A stretch of DNA of 64,000 bases, from the NCBI GenBank assembly GCA_907165065.1, contig OU015541.1, positions 4,216,001 through 4,280,000 of the forward strand, read 5' to 3'. The translations under genes were made by a program, and so were the position numbers. Under the pieces are notes generated by a model that had not been told where the DNA came from, did not search any database, and saw only the letters and a program-made list of their open reading frames with translations. Source of the DNA: Caprimulgus europaeus (lineage: Eukaryota > Chordata > Aves > Caprimulgiformes > Caprimulgidae). This document shows positions 28,230 to 40,030 of the stretch, piece after piece (the stretch's first letter is position 1; each line of letters starts with the position of its first letter).

Positions 28230-30730
28230 AGTGATTAAGTTCCAGCTGCTCAGTTTGTGGTTGCAGACTCGCTGCCCAGCATCAAGTCCCAGCACTACTG
28301 CAGTCAAGCCAGGAGCAGGGCGCTCAGAGGAGGGCAGGGAAGGAAGGTGCTGCTACAACACAATCTACAGGTCAGCATCTTTCAACTCCAGCAGCAAACG
28401 TGCTGACTTGACAACAGCCTTGGCTGATGGACACCAGAGAAAGTCCATCACTCCCAACCTGTTGGAGTTGGGAACAGAGCCAGATCATGCCGTCAGCCAA
28501 ATCCCCAACGAGAAATGAGTGGACTGCCCCTTCCACACATGGGAAACTGGAGCCAGGTACACCGTGCTCTGACTGTGTGCTACAAGCCGTGATGGAAATG
28601 CAAAGGCCTGAGAGTTGTGCTCCATCTGCCCTTCTGAAGCGCTGCCGATCAGCATCCAAGTACATCTGGCCACAAGCCCAGGCAAGATCTGAGCGTAGCC
28701 TCAGCTCAGGCTGTATGAGAATTGCTAAGGGAGCTGCTTGGTCAATCCCACACGGAAGTTGAATCATGGATTGGGGCCACCAAATGGCACCAGAACTGAA
28801 AAACAGAGGCCTTTTGCATGAAAACTTTTGCCAGCTCCAGTTTAGTTGTTGCTTATCCCATCACATACTCCTGTCAGTCCTGAGCTCTATGTCTGACCTT
28901 CCTCACAGAAATCTCCTCACTTCTGCTCACTGCATCCCTCCTCATCATTTTGATTTTGTCATTATATCTCTGTACCTCCCACTTCCCATACAGTCCCCTC
29001 AGTTTTCAGAGAGATTCCAGTAAATTTTTATTGGTCATCAAATATCCAGAAAACACACAGTACATCTTTCAGCTCTTCTCCTGAGATAGTCCATTTGAAA
29101 GACTATCAGTCTTTTTTCAGTATTTATAGGACTCTTCAGGCTAAAGAGGACTCATATATATATAAATAGGTATTAAGTACATCTTGGAATAAATGTCAAG
29201 GTACAAGTGATTGCATAAGTTGCAAGGAGACTCTTTATCAGAGAAGATAAACTATTTCATATGCTATCAGTAATCATTGCACTACCAAAGAATGAAAATA
29301 AGAGTATACAGCAAAATAGCATGGTTATAAGTCAATCCCTATAAATCCATGAGCCAACTTCACTTCAAAGATCCATGCCTAGAATTAGATGACAGAAAAC
29401 AAATTCCATTATCTATATATAATTTATTTTTTTAACCTTCTTGCCACTGCTCCAACTCCTTCCTGTGACCTTTTCAGTGTGACAAATTCATTTGCATTTT
29501 CCAAAAACTGGACATGGTCAGAAACACACTCCTATCCAGGACTCATCTGTAAGAACTGGGAGTGTTTTCATTTAGGAAAGACTATAGAGTACTTGCCCAC
29601 TGCTCCCAATACATTCAGCCTAGGAATATGCATCAGTATTTGAACCTGCCACATCACCAATATTAAAGTCTATTCCTGCACAGCCTTTGTCCACTGGGAA
29701 GAAAAATTCCCAGACAGGGCACACTGAACAAAACAAAAGAAGCTCCTGCATGAAAATGATGTGTCACTTTGCTTTCTTTTTTTTATTAAAAAAAAAAAAA
29801 AAACCAAAACAACCTTTAATATCCTATTAACCTGTCACATATGCTACCTGACTTCTGCAGACAGTGCAGAGCAGTGTCAGACCAACCCACACAAGGAAGC
29901 AAAGGGGGGGTCAGGAAGACCAGTCCCACAGGCACAGAAAACCATGCCATGCTGGTGCATCATCAGTTCTGTCTCGGCTAATATCGCCACAACACTTTAT
30001 TATGGGTATCAATAGATCGTCATCCACACAAGGCCAAATACTGGGTTGCAAACTTTGAACCCCAGCAGGAGCCAGCCAGATTTTTACTGGAACAAATCAA
30101 GAGAGATTTGCAGTATTTAGTTCAGGGTTTTCACAAACAACTTTATGTCTCTGTGTCCTGTGACCTAGGTAATGAAATAACATTTAACACTCAATTATGG
30201 CATCTAAAACAGAGGTGTTTCTTTTAACATGCAAACATTTGTGGTACTGCAGATTTAATATGGTAATGACTGAAGAGATGTTTAGGAAATCGTGCACACT
30301 AGCTGGCACTGACTGACAAAGGATTTATATTTTAGGTGTTGGGCTTCCATGGGTTTATGCATGTCAGAGCCAAAATGTCTGATCCCTGCTTGAAGATGAG
30401 TAACCATAAAACCCTGTGTGCTTTGCCTTCGTGGCAAATTAAACAGCTGGACAAGTCAAAAGTAAATATCTCCTCCATATACAATGATTTCCAGTGACCC
30501 AGTTTCTTTGCATGTTTGCACCACAGTGAAACTACTACAACACCTTTCACTCTGAAGAAGTAATTCCTGATTTGCATAAAAACTCAAATCAGAGCTGAGT
30601 CCAAGTAAGGCAAGAAAACACACAAACTCTTTTCAAAACACTCCACCCCCTAACTGCACTTTCTTAGAGAGTGATGTATGCCATTGGATTACAGGAGACT
30701 ATTCCCATTAGGAAGCATAATTCAATACAA
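28230..30730. other. Noncoding DNA, GC-richer at its start
   Basis: 28230-28780 is GC-richer and open in several frames on both strands at once (131 codons minus at 28372-28767, 111 plus at 28427-28762). That is the signature of few stop codons by composition, not of one gene. The rest is AT-rich without recognised elements. Confidence 0.6.
29777..29803 (+). repeat. T8ATT A16 homopolymer pair
   Basis: Eight T, ATT, then 16 A at 29788-29803 can fold on itself. No transposon body is seen on either side. Confidence 0.93.
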
Positions 30731-30739
30731 CAAAAGGTG

Positions 30740-31260
30740 GCAAAATTGAGCCTGGATTGATCAAGGAGATTTAACTTCAAATTGACAATATTGCCGAGCA
30801 GCGAGGCAGGGAGTTCAGGCATAATTTGGTTTCCTGCAGCACCACACTAGATGATGGCTATCAGTATTCCAATCAGCAGCTGATGGTTTTATTTCCCCCA
30901 TGAGTTTGTCCAGGTCATCCCTGACAGTTAGAAAAGTGCTTAGTCGTTTGGGTTGCATTGAGCAGATGGTTACTGATCAGAGATTAGTACCGGAGCCGGG
31001 GGTCAGCGGGCTGCCAAACAAACTCATCCAAAGGCTGTCTATTACCGTCACCCCTGGGACAGCCGCTCGCTGACCGCTATAGACAGGTGACTCACCAGGC
31101 AGTGTTACTGTACGTGTCCAGGCCTCTCTGTAGCACAGCCAGAGCTTGCCTGATATATAATTTATATCCCTGCGATTTCGCTGCCTGGTGCTACAATATC
31201 ACTTTTGGCTTTGGGTCACTCAGTATAGACTCTTGAAGGAAATGGAGGGCACGCAGAGGT
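30740..31260. promoter_or_regulatory. Candidate conserved noncoding element
   Basis: This block stands out from its surroundings. It lacks homopolymers and recognisable repeats, has balanced base composition, and carries several CpG in its middle third (30990-31078). Nested inverted repeats are visible: GGTCAGCG at 31001-31008 pairs with CGCTGACC at 31068-31075, and GGCTGTC at 31033-31039 pairs with GACAGCC at 31058-31064. An AP-1 type TGACTCA lies at 31088-31094, overlapping GGTGACTCACC. No open frame with exon character covers it. That it is an enhancer is inference from texture alone; cross-species alignment would decide. It could instead be a short noncoding RNA gene or an unmarked exon. 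Confidence 0.35.
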
Positions 31261-31402
31261 GGTGGAAGAGAATGATTAAAAACCAGACCATCCTAACTCT
31301 GCAAGAGCGGAGTCCACACAAATACGTTTAAGCCAACTCACATTTTTCAAACCTCAGACCAGCATGACAACAGCTAGTTCTTTTCATAGGTTTATTATTG
31401 TT

Positions 31403-31447
31403 ACAAAAAAAAAAAAAAAGGAAAAAAAAAGAGAAAAAAGAAAAGAG
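31403..31447 (+). repeat. A-rich low-complexity tract
   Basis: A run of 14 or so A is followed by G-interrupted A runs ending in GAAAAGAG. It sits about 140 bp downstream of the candidate regulatory block 30740-31260. No retroposon body is visible upstream, so I do not read it as a poly(A) tail. Confidence 0.9.
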
Positions 31448-31449
31448 TG

Positions 31450-33390
31450 GCAAGATTAAAAACATCAAAAAGCTGGCAGGCTTGCAGAACACAAGCTGGT
31501 ATTTCAGGATCGGGTATTGTGGCTACTGCTGTGCATGGTGCGATCTATTTTCTTTCTCCTGATGTGTTCTGAAGACAAGGTTTTGCACTGATCTGACTAT
31601 CATGGAATTTACATACATACCAGAAACAAGACCCATCTTTACAGGTCTGGACTTTCTGAATTGTGCTTATTTTTACTAAAACACAAGGACTGAGTCTTTC
31701 CCAGCAATGTGTCTGTATTGTTTTTGACTTGAGGTTTTCCCAATTTCAGTAGAGTTTTGCTGCCACAGGAGGAAGACAACGGTAATGTTATGCCATAAGA
31801 CCCTAGGACAAAACCACTTTTTACTGTTAAAGATGATGAAGAAACAAAGCTTAGCTTTGCTCTAATACAACAGTTACTTTAAACATCATTTCTCATATTT
31901 CTACAGGTACAGCAAGAACTGTTCTGAGGACAAGAGCCAAGCATACAGTGCCTGCCACACAACCAAACCACAGCAAGCCATGCCCTCCAAACCTGTGTAA
32001 GTTGCTGAAGGTAACCTGGAACATCACTAGCAGAGCCAGAACTACAGTCCCTTGACCCCTGTCTTAGTGTCATCAAAACCATCTGCACCATAACAGCAAG
32101 CAACTGTTTGCAGTCACCTGCTTCAGGGAGTTGAAAAATAAAGGAAAATGCATCAAGCCATTTTACACTTTTGAAGAGAATCGTATTTCCTCTGATTACA
32201 ATATCCTGTAAAGAATGGGTATATGTTGCTTAGCTACAGTACCACATATACAAAAATAGGTTCCTAACTGTTTTCAATTAAGAATTACATATTAGTATTA
32301 GTTTGGGGGCACTTTTAAGGCTTGTTTACTCAATTTGATTTTAATCTACTTTCTCATATATGCTTTAATTAGTATATGCATTTAATTATGCACCTCTGTG
32401 ACACAGTATTAAGTCAGACCTCAATCCTGCAAACACTTATATGCATGATTTACTATATGTACATACAGTCTCACTGTCAGTTTATGCATGTTGAAATTGA
32501 ATGATCAAGGTTTCCTTGTTTCCCATTTACAGTGATGTTTGCCTTATTCACTCCTGTTATTCTTTGATATTCTTTCATTGATTTATTTTGACATTCATGC
32601 ATTTATTTCCAAGCCAATATATAATTTGAATTTAAAAGACAAAACTCTTCAGGAATTAAATGTAGTGAAAAATGGAAGATCCAGACTTCTAAAAGGGCAA
32701 AATCAGGAAGTTATCCTCATGTCAGAGAAGCACGTTTGGGAAAAAAAAATAAAATAAAAAAATAACCCCCCCCCACATCTAACCTGCCTTGAGAACTATT
32801 TTAGGGTCACAGCTTGAAATCTATTTGGAATTACCATGATGGTAAAGTAGTTTCTCTCTTTGCAGCATTGTTTCTGTGTGGCTAATAGATCTCTGAGGCT
32901 CAGGTTCTGAACCTGGTCCTCCTAATCACCCAAGAACAGATAACCCTTCATCATCTCCACTAAATAAAAATATTTAGGAATACTCAGAAAACCAGAAAAA
33001 AAGAACGTCACACATGATAGATGAACTATATTTTAATATTATAACCTACAATATTACCACAATAGAGGCTGGTTTGGATGCCAAGTTCATGAGAAAAGTC
33101 ACTGAGTCCTGAACTAGCAGAACAGAGCATCTGCTGATAAAAACCTTCCCTGATGTCTAGCAACCTCTGTGCAAAATTCTTGTCCACTGCAAACAAACAT
33201 CTCCAACTACATTTAAGACTCCACATGTTTTCAAGTATTTGGTACTGTGGCTTCAAGCAATTGTACAGTGCAATCTACAGCAAGCAGTCAGCAGGATTTC
33301 TTTGGAAAAATACCAGACCACATGCTGCAGTAGCCGAGGAAGCACACACGTGGTTCGACGGCTTGAGAACAAGCACAATTCCCAAGTACG
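31450..33390. other. Noncoding DNA
   Basis: AT-rich apart from a short balanced stretch at 31890-32110. Contains the possible old repeat at 32410 and an A-rich/C-run tract at 32738-32774. No exon recognised. Confidence 0.62.
32410..32475. mobile_element. Possible fragment of the same older sauropsid repeat
   Basis: AGACCTCAATCCTGCAAACA followed by CTTATATGCATGATTTACTA resembles the outer end of the repeat that also appears around 47.1-47.4 kb ('rgatcctgcaaacacttatgcacatgcttaactttac'). The match is short and suggestive only. Confidence 0.35.
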
Positions 33391-33414
33391 TCCTTGTGCA
33401 TTCCCAGGTATATT

Positions 33415-33512
33415 TTTCCTGTGCAACCTGCTCGAGGTGACCCTGCTTTGGCAGGGGGGTTGGACTGGATGATCTCCAGAGTTGCCTCCCAACCCCACCA
33501 TTCTGTGATTCT
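33415..33512 (+). mobile_element. CR1 LINE 3' tail, severely 5'-truncated
   Basis: This is the 3' end of an avian CR1 non-LTR retroposon in forward orientation. The diagnostic order is visible: the CTGCTCGAGGTGACCCTGC segment, a G run, TTGGACTGGATGATCTCCAG at 33460-33479, a degenerate form of the usual 'cccttccaaccc' box, and the terminal ATTCTGTGATTCT octamer repeats at 33500-33512. Full-length CR1 is about 4.5 kb with two reading frames; only about 100 bp of the 3' UTR remains, as is usual for avian copies. No reverse transcriptase coding remains. Identity is clear from the tail; the 5' limit is approximate, and homology may begin somewhat earlier, near 33393. Confidence 0.9.
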
Positions 33513-34315
33513 TAATTTAGACTTACTCTGCACAAATTTCTTCTTCCATGTAATCTTGGTGATAGTGGAAACCTTCCACATTCACTTTGAGCTTTCACTT
33601 CTTTTTGTGTCAGTTATTAAACAACCCTAATCCTCCTCAACACATGGGCAATGCCTCCTGCACACCAATTCTGTTTCCACCCACTGTTGGTTTAGGTGAC
33701 CCAGACCAGCTGTCACATTACATGGCAATAGCTAATATCATGTTTTATCCCAATAATTACTCAGAAAATTGAACTAAATCAGCAGTAATAACAAATAACC
33801 AAAACTCCAGCTCTGGCCAGAGGACTGCTGTGCAGTAAAGCTGCCATATTTCTGTGCAGGTTTTCCTAAAAATAAACATGTACTCAAGCACTGCACAGGA
33901 GGCACCAGTCCTACTACCCACGTTCAAATGAACTGCTCAATACACCAGTCCCTAAGGGTGACTTTTCCTGTAATAAACCGATAAAGCATTGGAGAAGGCT
34001 GGATGGATTTCAGATGGTAGGTCTGGTAGGTCTGCTCACACCTATTGTGCAGGAACTCCTACCAAGTGCCAGACATATGGAAAATTTGGAAGTGATTGGA
34101 AAAAAAAATAAAGACAAATTCAAAACCTTCTCAGACAAATACACTGAGGTAGTAAAAGAAGGTATGTACACTGAAACAGAGAGAAATTAAAGCCTTATTG
34201 TGGTATGCCAATTAAAGTAGCTCTGCTGCTTTCTCAATATCAGGAGAACATTAAAGAAATTATTTCCTTTTTTTATTAAACAAACAGTCCTAAGTAGTGA
34301 CTTTTGTTTGTAGAA
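33513..34315. other. Spacer between two opposed CR1 tails
   Basis: About 800 bases of unique DNA with no recognised feature, bounded by CR1 3' ends in opposite orientation. Confidence 0.7.
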
Positions 34316-34403
34316 GAATCACAGAATCATTGAATAGTTTTGGTTGGAAAAGACTTTTAAGATCATCAAGTCCAACCAAATTTAAGATCATCAATTCCAA
34401 CTG
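34316..34403 (-). mobile_element. CR1 LINE 3' tail with internal 25-bp duplication
   Basis: This is a reverse-complemented CR1 3' terminus. It opens with GAATCACAGAATCATTGAAT, the complement of the CR1 terminal octamers. TTGGTTGGAAAAGACTTTTA follows, and then the GATCATCAAGTCCAACC box that marks avian CR1. The box occurs twice: TTTAAGATCATCAAGTCCAACC at 34356-34377 and a near-copy at 34381-34402, a period of 25 bp. This looks like a local tandem duplication inside the element. Beyond 34403 no CR1 sequence is recognisable. No coding capacity remains. Confidence 0.88.
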
Positions 34404-35221
34404 AAAAGCCCCCAATGCCTTTCTATACACCCAGAAAACTTCTTCAAATAGCCAGAACCACTAACTGCAAACTGGGTGGACAGAAGCTACTCTTACCAGA
34501 TCCTACAGCTTTTCATGACATGACTCTGCTGCCTTTTCTTGCTGTGATTTACTCGGCAGTGACACAGCAAGCAGCACTGGTGGTTCAGTTCCACCATCAG
34601 GCTCCTGAACGAGAACCCACACAACAGCAAGCTACAAGGTATGCCTCTCCCAGAACTTTCACCTCTAGTTGGCTGCAGAAACAAAAAATGAACCATTAAT
34701 CTGTTTCACACTCTGAAGGTAAGTTTTTCAAACAAAACCACAGCATTATTTGTGTGCTGGGGGGGGAGGGTGGTGGTTTGTTACTACAGTTAGTAAAAAA
34801 ATAGATTCTGAAGCACAAGCTACCACAAAGAGGAAAGAGTGTATGTCCATGCACTACCAAACACCAGCCAAAGCGACCAATATACACTACTTGCCAGAAT
34901 TACTACGTTGAACAGATATCATTCATACCTTGAACTACATGTTAGTAACCTTTTGAAGTAGAATTTGCTTTTGTTCCCTAATCTCCCAAAGAGATTTCAA
35001 AGCAATGAAATTCTACTGATGCAAACGCTCGAGCACACAGTGCATTTTGCTCGAGTATTTACAAATGTTTTTCTTATTCATGAACCACCTTGTAAGCAGG
35101 AACTTGTTTGAACAAGTATTCCTGGAAAATGAAAAATAAGTTACAAATATGATTGTTCATTAATCTCTTTGAATATTGCATATAAAAGAGTTCTTCTTTG
35201 AAAGGTGTTTGGAGAATAAAT

Positions 35222-35295
35222 TCATTCATTTGTATAGTGCTGCAAAGGTGTAAACTGCTATCTAAGCATTAGGTATTATTCCACTACCAGGGTCT
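35222..35295 (+). mobile_element. Possible MIR/CORE-like SINE remnant
   Basis: TTCATTTGTATAGTGCTGCA, AAGGTGTAAACTGCTATCTA, AGCATTAGGTATTATTCC resembles the forward MIR-like order 'catttatatagcgct...ctrtataagcattaggtattatt'. It is short and diverged, and stands apart from the T-rich flanks. Confidence 0.35.
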
Positions 35296-36134
35296 AAGCA
35301 TTCTTGTGGCCCCTCTTGGAAACATTCCTGCTTGCACATCTGAAAGGAGAAAGCAAAAGCAGCTAGGGAAAAGACAGCTGAAAACCTGTGCAACATTTTT
35401 TCACTCAAATATTGCTTTTAATGTATAATCAATCTTTATGGTCTGTTGCTGCAGGGAAGGTGTAATAGAATCAAGTTTTTATACAATTGCAAGTTGTATG
35501 AATCTTTCAAAAACAAGATTATAGCATTCTTCATTCCAAATCAGTATTGATTATTCCTTAAATTACATATAAATTGCTTTTAGTCTCAGACATTTCATGT
35601 CATACAAATATACTTAATAATGGGAAATATCCCTTTTACAACACTAACAATGCCATCCTAGTTGCTGGGCTCATTTAATGAGAACGATTATTCCCTTCCT
35701 TTTCTCATATATTATTTTAAATATATTTTAGCCAACCTGTGTATCCTATTTCACTCTTGTTAGAGTCGATCTGTGCAGAACTTTCCAACAACAAAGTATT
35801 TTGTGACACACAACTTGCTAGTCCTGGCCAAAAGGGCCGTTCCTTTTAATGCTGGTATTTCCCCATTTAAGGATTGAGCCCATTCTGAAGACACATTACT
35901 CAACCTCTCTCAGCAAGAATTCAAATTATTTATACCAAGAAGAGAGTCATGAATCATGCAGGAAACAAGTCAGAGGAGGCTGCCCAACACTCTAAGTGCT
36001 GCATGGGCATTTGGCTGGCTGATTTCTACTAACAGCCCTGGAAATTCACACATGGGTTGAAAACATGAAGGTAAGTGAAATTTCTGTTGTTTCATCTTTC
36101 TGCTTTTTTCTCTCTCTACTTCCTAAATATACTT

Positions 36135-36154
36135 TAAATAAATAAATAAATAAA
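36135..36154 (+). repeat. (TAAA)5 microsatellite
   Basis: Five perfect TAAA units, followed by ACCCC. It is a short tetranucleotide array. Confidence 0.95.
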
Positions 36155-39100
36155 ACCCCACAACAGTAAAATTTATGTTCTCAATAGACTGGAGATAAGA
36201 CATAGGGCAAAGAGGATGAGAAAAGTAACAAGTCACTGGGATGAAAATTAGGAATTCAGCACTTTCCTCCTTGGTTGGCTTCTCAGCCAGAATAGTGCTG
36301 TTTGCTGCATCTAATCTGGTATTCTGCTGCTGTAGCTTTACACGTGGCCAAGGCAGGAATCTGTTTGATCATCAGTTCTTAGAATGCATTTCTGCAAAAG
36401 GAAATACCAAGTTCCCTTTGCAATAAAATGCTTTGTATTATCTTTCATGCTTTTAAGCCACAAATTACTCCTTACATTTTATCTCAGCATTTAATGCTTT
36501 CTAAGTTTACATTTGAGTTGCAATGATTAACTTTAAGAAACAAAGTAAACTGCGTATGCTTTTTTAGCCCCTAAGGACAGTTATTGCTTAGAATATAACT
36601 GCAAAGATATTTTTACATTGTAGGAAACTGAAGTATAATGTATATTACAGCTCATTTTCCAACACTGGATTGCATCATAAATATACTTTAAGCTGCCAGT
36701 GTTAAAATGATAGTGGAAAATTAAAACAAGCATAACCCACATTATTTAAGATGAATTTTATAGCCAAGTAAGAACCAAAATGAAATAAAACCACAGTATT
36801 TACATCCAAGAAAATTTGGTAGAAATAATATAAAAAAACTGTTAAGGATAAAACCTACTTAGCAAACAAAGTAGATGAAAATATTTGCCATCTGTTGAGA
36901 ACATGGAACTGGTTTCCCTATTAGGAGCAGTAATCTTAAAGCGAGGGATTAATATCTGTAGCAGCGTCACCTCCTGCAAGTCCAAGCAGAAAGGTTCAGA
37001 GCTCTGTTGGTCTGCAGCAATCCTCAGCCCCCACGGCGTGAGGCACCCTGGCTCTGCACCAGCACAAGCCATCCACCAGGAATTTGGCCTGGCCACAGAT
37101 GTCTTTTCATGCTCTCACATGGGGCACAGAGCCTGCTAATCAAGAGGCAGAGATTCAAATGTCAACAAGTCTCTCTAGCTCACCTGGGATTGAAAAAAAG
37201 ACATAAATTGGCTGGAAATGGGTGGAGTTTGGGAGTTTGTTCTAGCTTGCTTGGGTTTTTTTTTTTCCCTTAAAGTTTGCAAAAATCATTAATTCACCTC
37301 AAGCCCAAACTAGTTCTTGTGGCCAAAACTCCTATCAGACAATGTGGTGAACCACAAAGGCTGAGAAATATCTTTTAAAACATCGATGTATACTTGATCA
37401 ACATTATATTCTTCTCTTCCCATATACACAGATATACTTAAAAGATTGCTAAAAATCCTCATACTAATTAATGCCTACAATTAGAGATCCTGCTCAAGTT
37501 TAACAGAGCACGAGCACATAACACAGCACTGCTTCGTGCCATTTTTGACCACAGGAGAGAACAGAACACTGTCAGGCCAAAGCATACATAATTAAAATAT
37601 ATTGGTCTGGTCTTATATGCTGATGTTGGTACCAAAGATCAGAAAGGTAATGAGAACTTCTGATTCTCTAGACACCGAGTTTAAGACCACTGAGGACCAA
37701 CTGTGTCCAGGATCCTGATTTTATGTCGATAAACCTGATTGCTGCAGCAGCAAAACAGAAAAGCTCTAGCTAGTTTGAGACTTTTGAGAGGAAGTTGGAT
37801 CTGTGTCTTGATATCAAATGAAATTTTTATTATTCAATAATGCAGTATTTTTTGCATTTTTCATCTATGTTAATTCATTATTAATTCAATAAACATTAAC
37901 ATCCCAATACATATTTTACTTTATTCTATTCACTACCTCCAAAATATATTTGAAAAACTATCAGAAATTGCAGGTACAGATGTAGTATTACATTTATGAA
38001 GTATTATACAAGATCATCTTCAATACAAAATATTTAAAGAAATGTACAGATCCTTCACTGATCACTGAAAGCATCTATTAAGGAAGAATCAAAATTCTAA
38101 TAGCCCCCTAAAGCATCTGTTAGAGATCACTGCCAAAGAAATGTTTGGGGCTTGCTGAATTTTTCAACTGATTCAAGATAGCAGATACTTTATTTTGAAA
38201 AGTTCATAATGAATAAGTCTCACCTTTTTCCACAAGAAATTTTAATTTACTACACAGTATTTTTTTTTTTTCTTCACAAACCATCCTTTCAAAAAAGTTT
38301 CTGTATGGATTTTGATTCTTATTTTACAACTGTGAAGTTGCTTATTTTCTTTCTTCAGAAAGAAGAGCAGTGCCTTTTATTCAACATCATTACCCATTAT
38401 TAACATCGTAAGTTGATCATGTGTATGTCATAAAATCAATGGCTAACTTTCATAACGATCCTATCTGTTGTTTCACGAGGCATCTATTTTCTTCCCTTAG
38501 TCAAATACTACGTTGTTCTAACAATTAAAATTAATGCCATATCACTCATAATTAAACTTCTCATATTTAAAGTTAGCTCATCAAAGCTGAGCCTGATTTG
38601 GTATTCCTCAAGACTCAGTCAGACATAATGTTCTTGAATAAACATACGTCCAAGTCAGTACTTTGCTTGCTATTAAACTGATACGGTCTGACTTCATCTT
38701 GCTTCAGAACACTGGCTCCGTTTGCAAAATGAACAGAAATCAACCACTGAGCATCTCATCTTCAATTTATATTCACTCATTATTACAAATATCAGCTTGC
38801 TTGGTGGACATGACCTCCAAAATATTTTTATTTATATGGTACTGTGCTTTATGGTTATTAAAATATTTCTGAACTGGATGTATACTTGAGTGAATGCTCC
38901 CTACATTTTCCACCTTAAAGGCTCTCACAATCCAGGTCATTCTGAAGGAAGCCATCTCTTACTTTTTTATATCTAACTCAAAGACCCTAAGCAGAAAATA
39001 CATGGGAAAAAGGGGAGTGAAAAAACAACGTTATGTTTTAACACAGAACATTTCATCAGTATTTCACTGGTTAGGGTAAATAGGGTGGAGAGGAAGAGGA

Positions 39101-39799
39101 ACTTAGCTTGAATCAAGAAAACATTTCAAGGAGGGGAAGATGGGTCAAGTAACTGTTCTCATACCAACTACCATTACTTGATATACAGAAAACATGCATG
39201 TGTCCAATTAAAGCACAAAAATCATAAGCATTTCTGATGCATAATAATAATTTCTGGCCTCCACCCTTTATATATTGCCTATAGTGTACTGGGTACAGTC
39301 TTCAGATGCTGTAAATCAGGGTGGGTGCATCAAAGCCACCACACTCCAACTTCCATCTTTCTTAATGTTTTCTGGCCGTTTTGCTCTCCTCCCCTTACCA
39401 TTCCTTGGTATGCATGCAAGTGAATCAGTTTTGGGAACAGCAGAGTTCAATAAGGGTTTGATATTGCATACAATCAAGAAAGGGTCACCACCCTTCCCCA
39501 TCACACCAATGGTTCAGATAAATGCCAGACCAGTGGTGAACCCAGGAAAGCACACAGTATCCTTGTGGTCTCACTACCTTTAGAAAGTCCATCACCACAA
39601 GTAGGCACCCAGTGGCATGTTCACCACAGTATGAAGGACCATGGGCTTAGGATAACCTCTTCTTTCATAAAGGACAATGTTAGACCCCACTCAAGCAGAC
39701 CCTCAGCTAACATTATGATCGCAGTGAAAGCAAAGGCAGAAGTGGCACGGACTTTAAAGCCAGCTTCTTGTCAGAGATGCAAACAACCCAAGCAGAGGC

Positions 39800-40030
39800 A
39801 ATAAAATAAGGAGCAAGACATTAATAATTAATTTGGAATTCACCGTAACAATACTAATTATGGTGTGTCATGTGGTATTATTGAGAACATAATACATGCT
39901 TCTACAGGAAATCAATTGTAATTCAACAATTGATGTGGTGGTGTGAAATGCGATTTTACCACCACCAGTGGAATTTAAAAGCCTTATTTAAATCTTCACC
40001 TCGGTGACACATTTTCTGAAAGCAGAAAGA
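39800..40030. promoter_or_regulatory. Candidate regulatory block with twin hairpins
   Basis: A segment without homopolymers that contains two directly abutting perfect inverted repeats (39911-39934 and 39935-39965), TAATTAATTT at about 39826 and a CGGTGACA word at about 40002. The hairpins are certain from the sequence; any function is inference. Confidence 0.28.

Larger units (their letters stand above)
34404..39800. other. Unique AT-rich noncoding DNA
   Basis: Contains the possible SINE remnant at 35222, the (TAAA)5 array at 36135 and a G-run at 34760-34773. 36430-36880 and 37800-38660 are very AT-rich. A GC-richer patch lies at 36955-37110. No coding exon recognised. Confidence 0.65.

Noticed and set aside
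28372-28767. 131-codon minus-strand frame with a 111-codon plus-strand frame opposite
   Set aside because: Open on both strands by composition, without homology that I recognise; an endogenous retrovirus or CR1 coding origin was considered but no pol or gag motif is visible.
29788-29803. A16 run considered as a retroposon or processed-pseudogene poly(A) tail
   Set aside because: No coding or LINE/SINE sequence lies upstream and no target-site duplication was seen.
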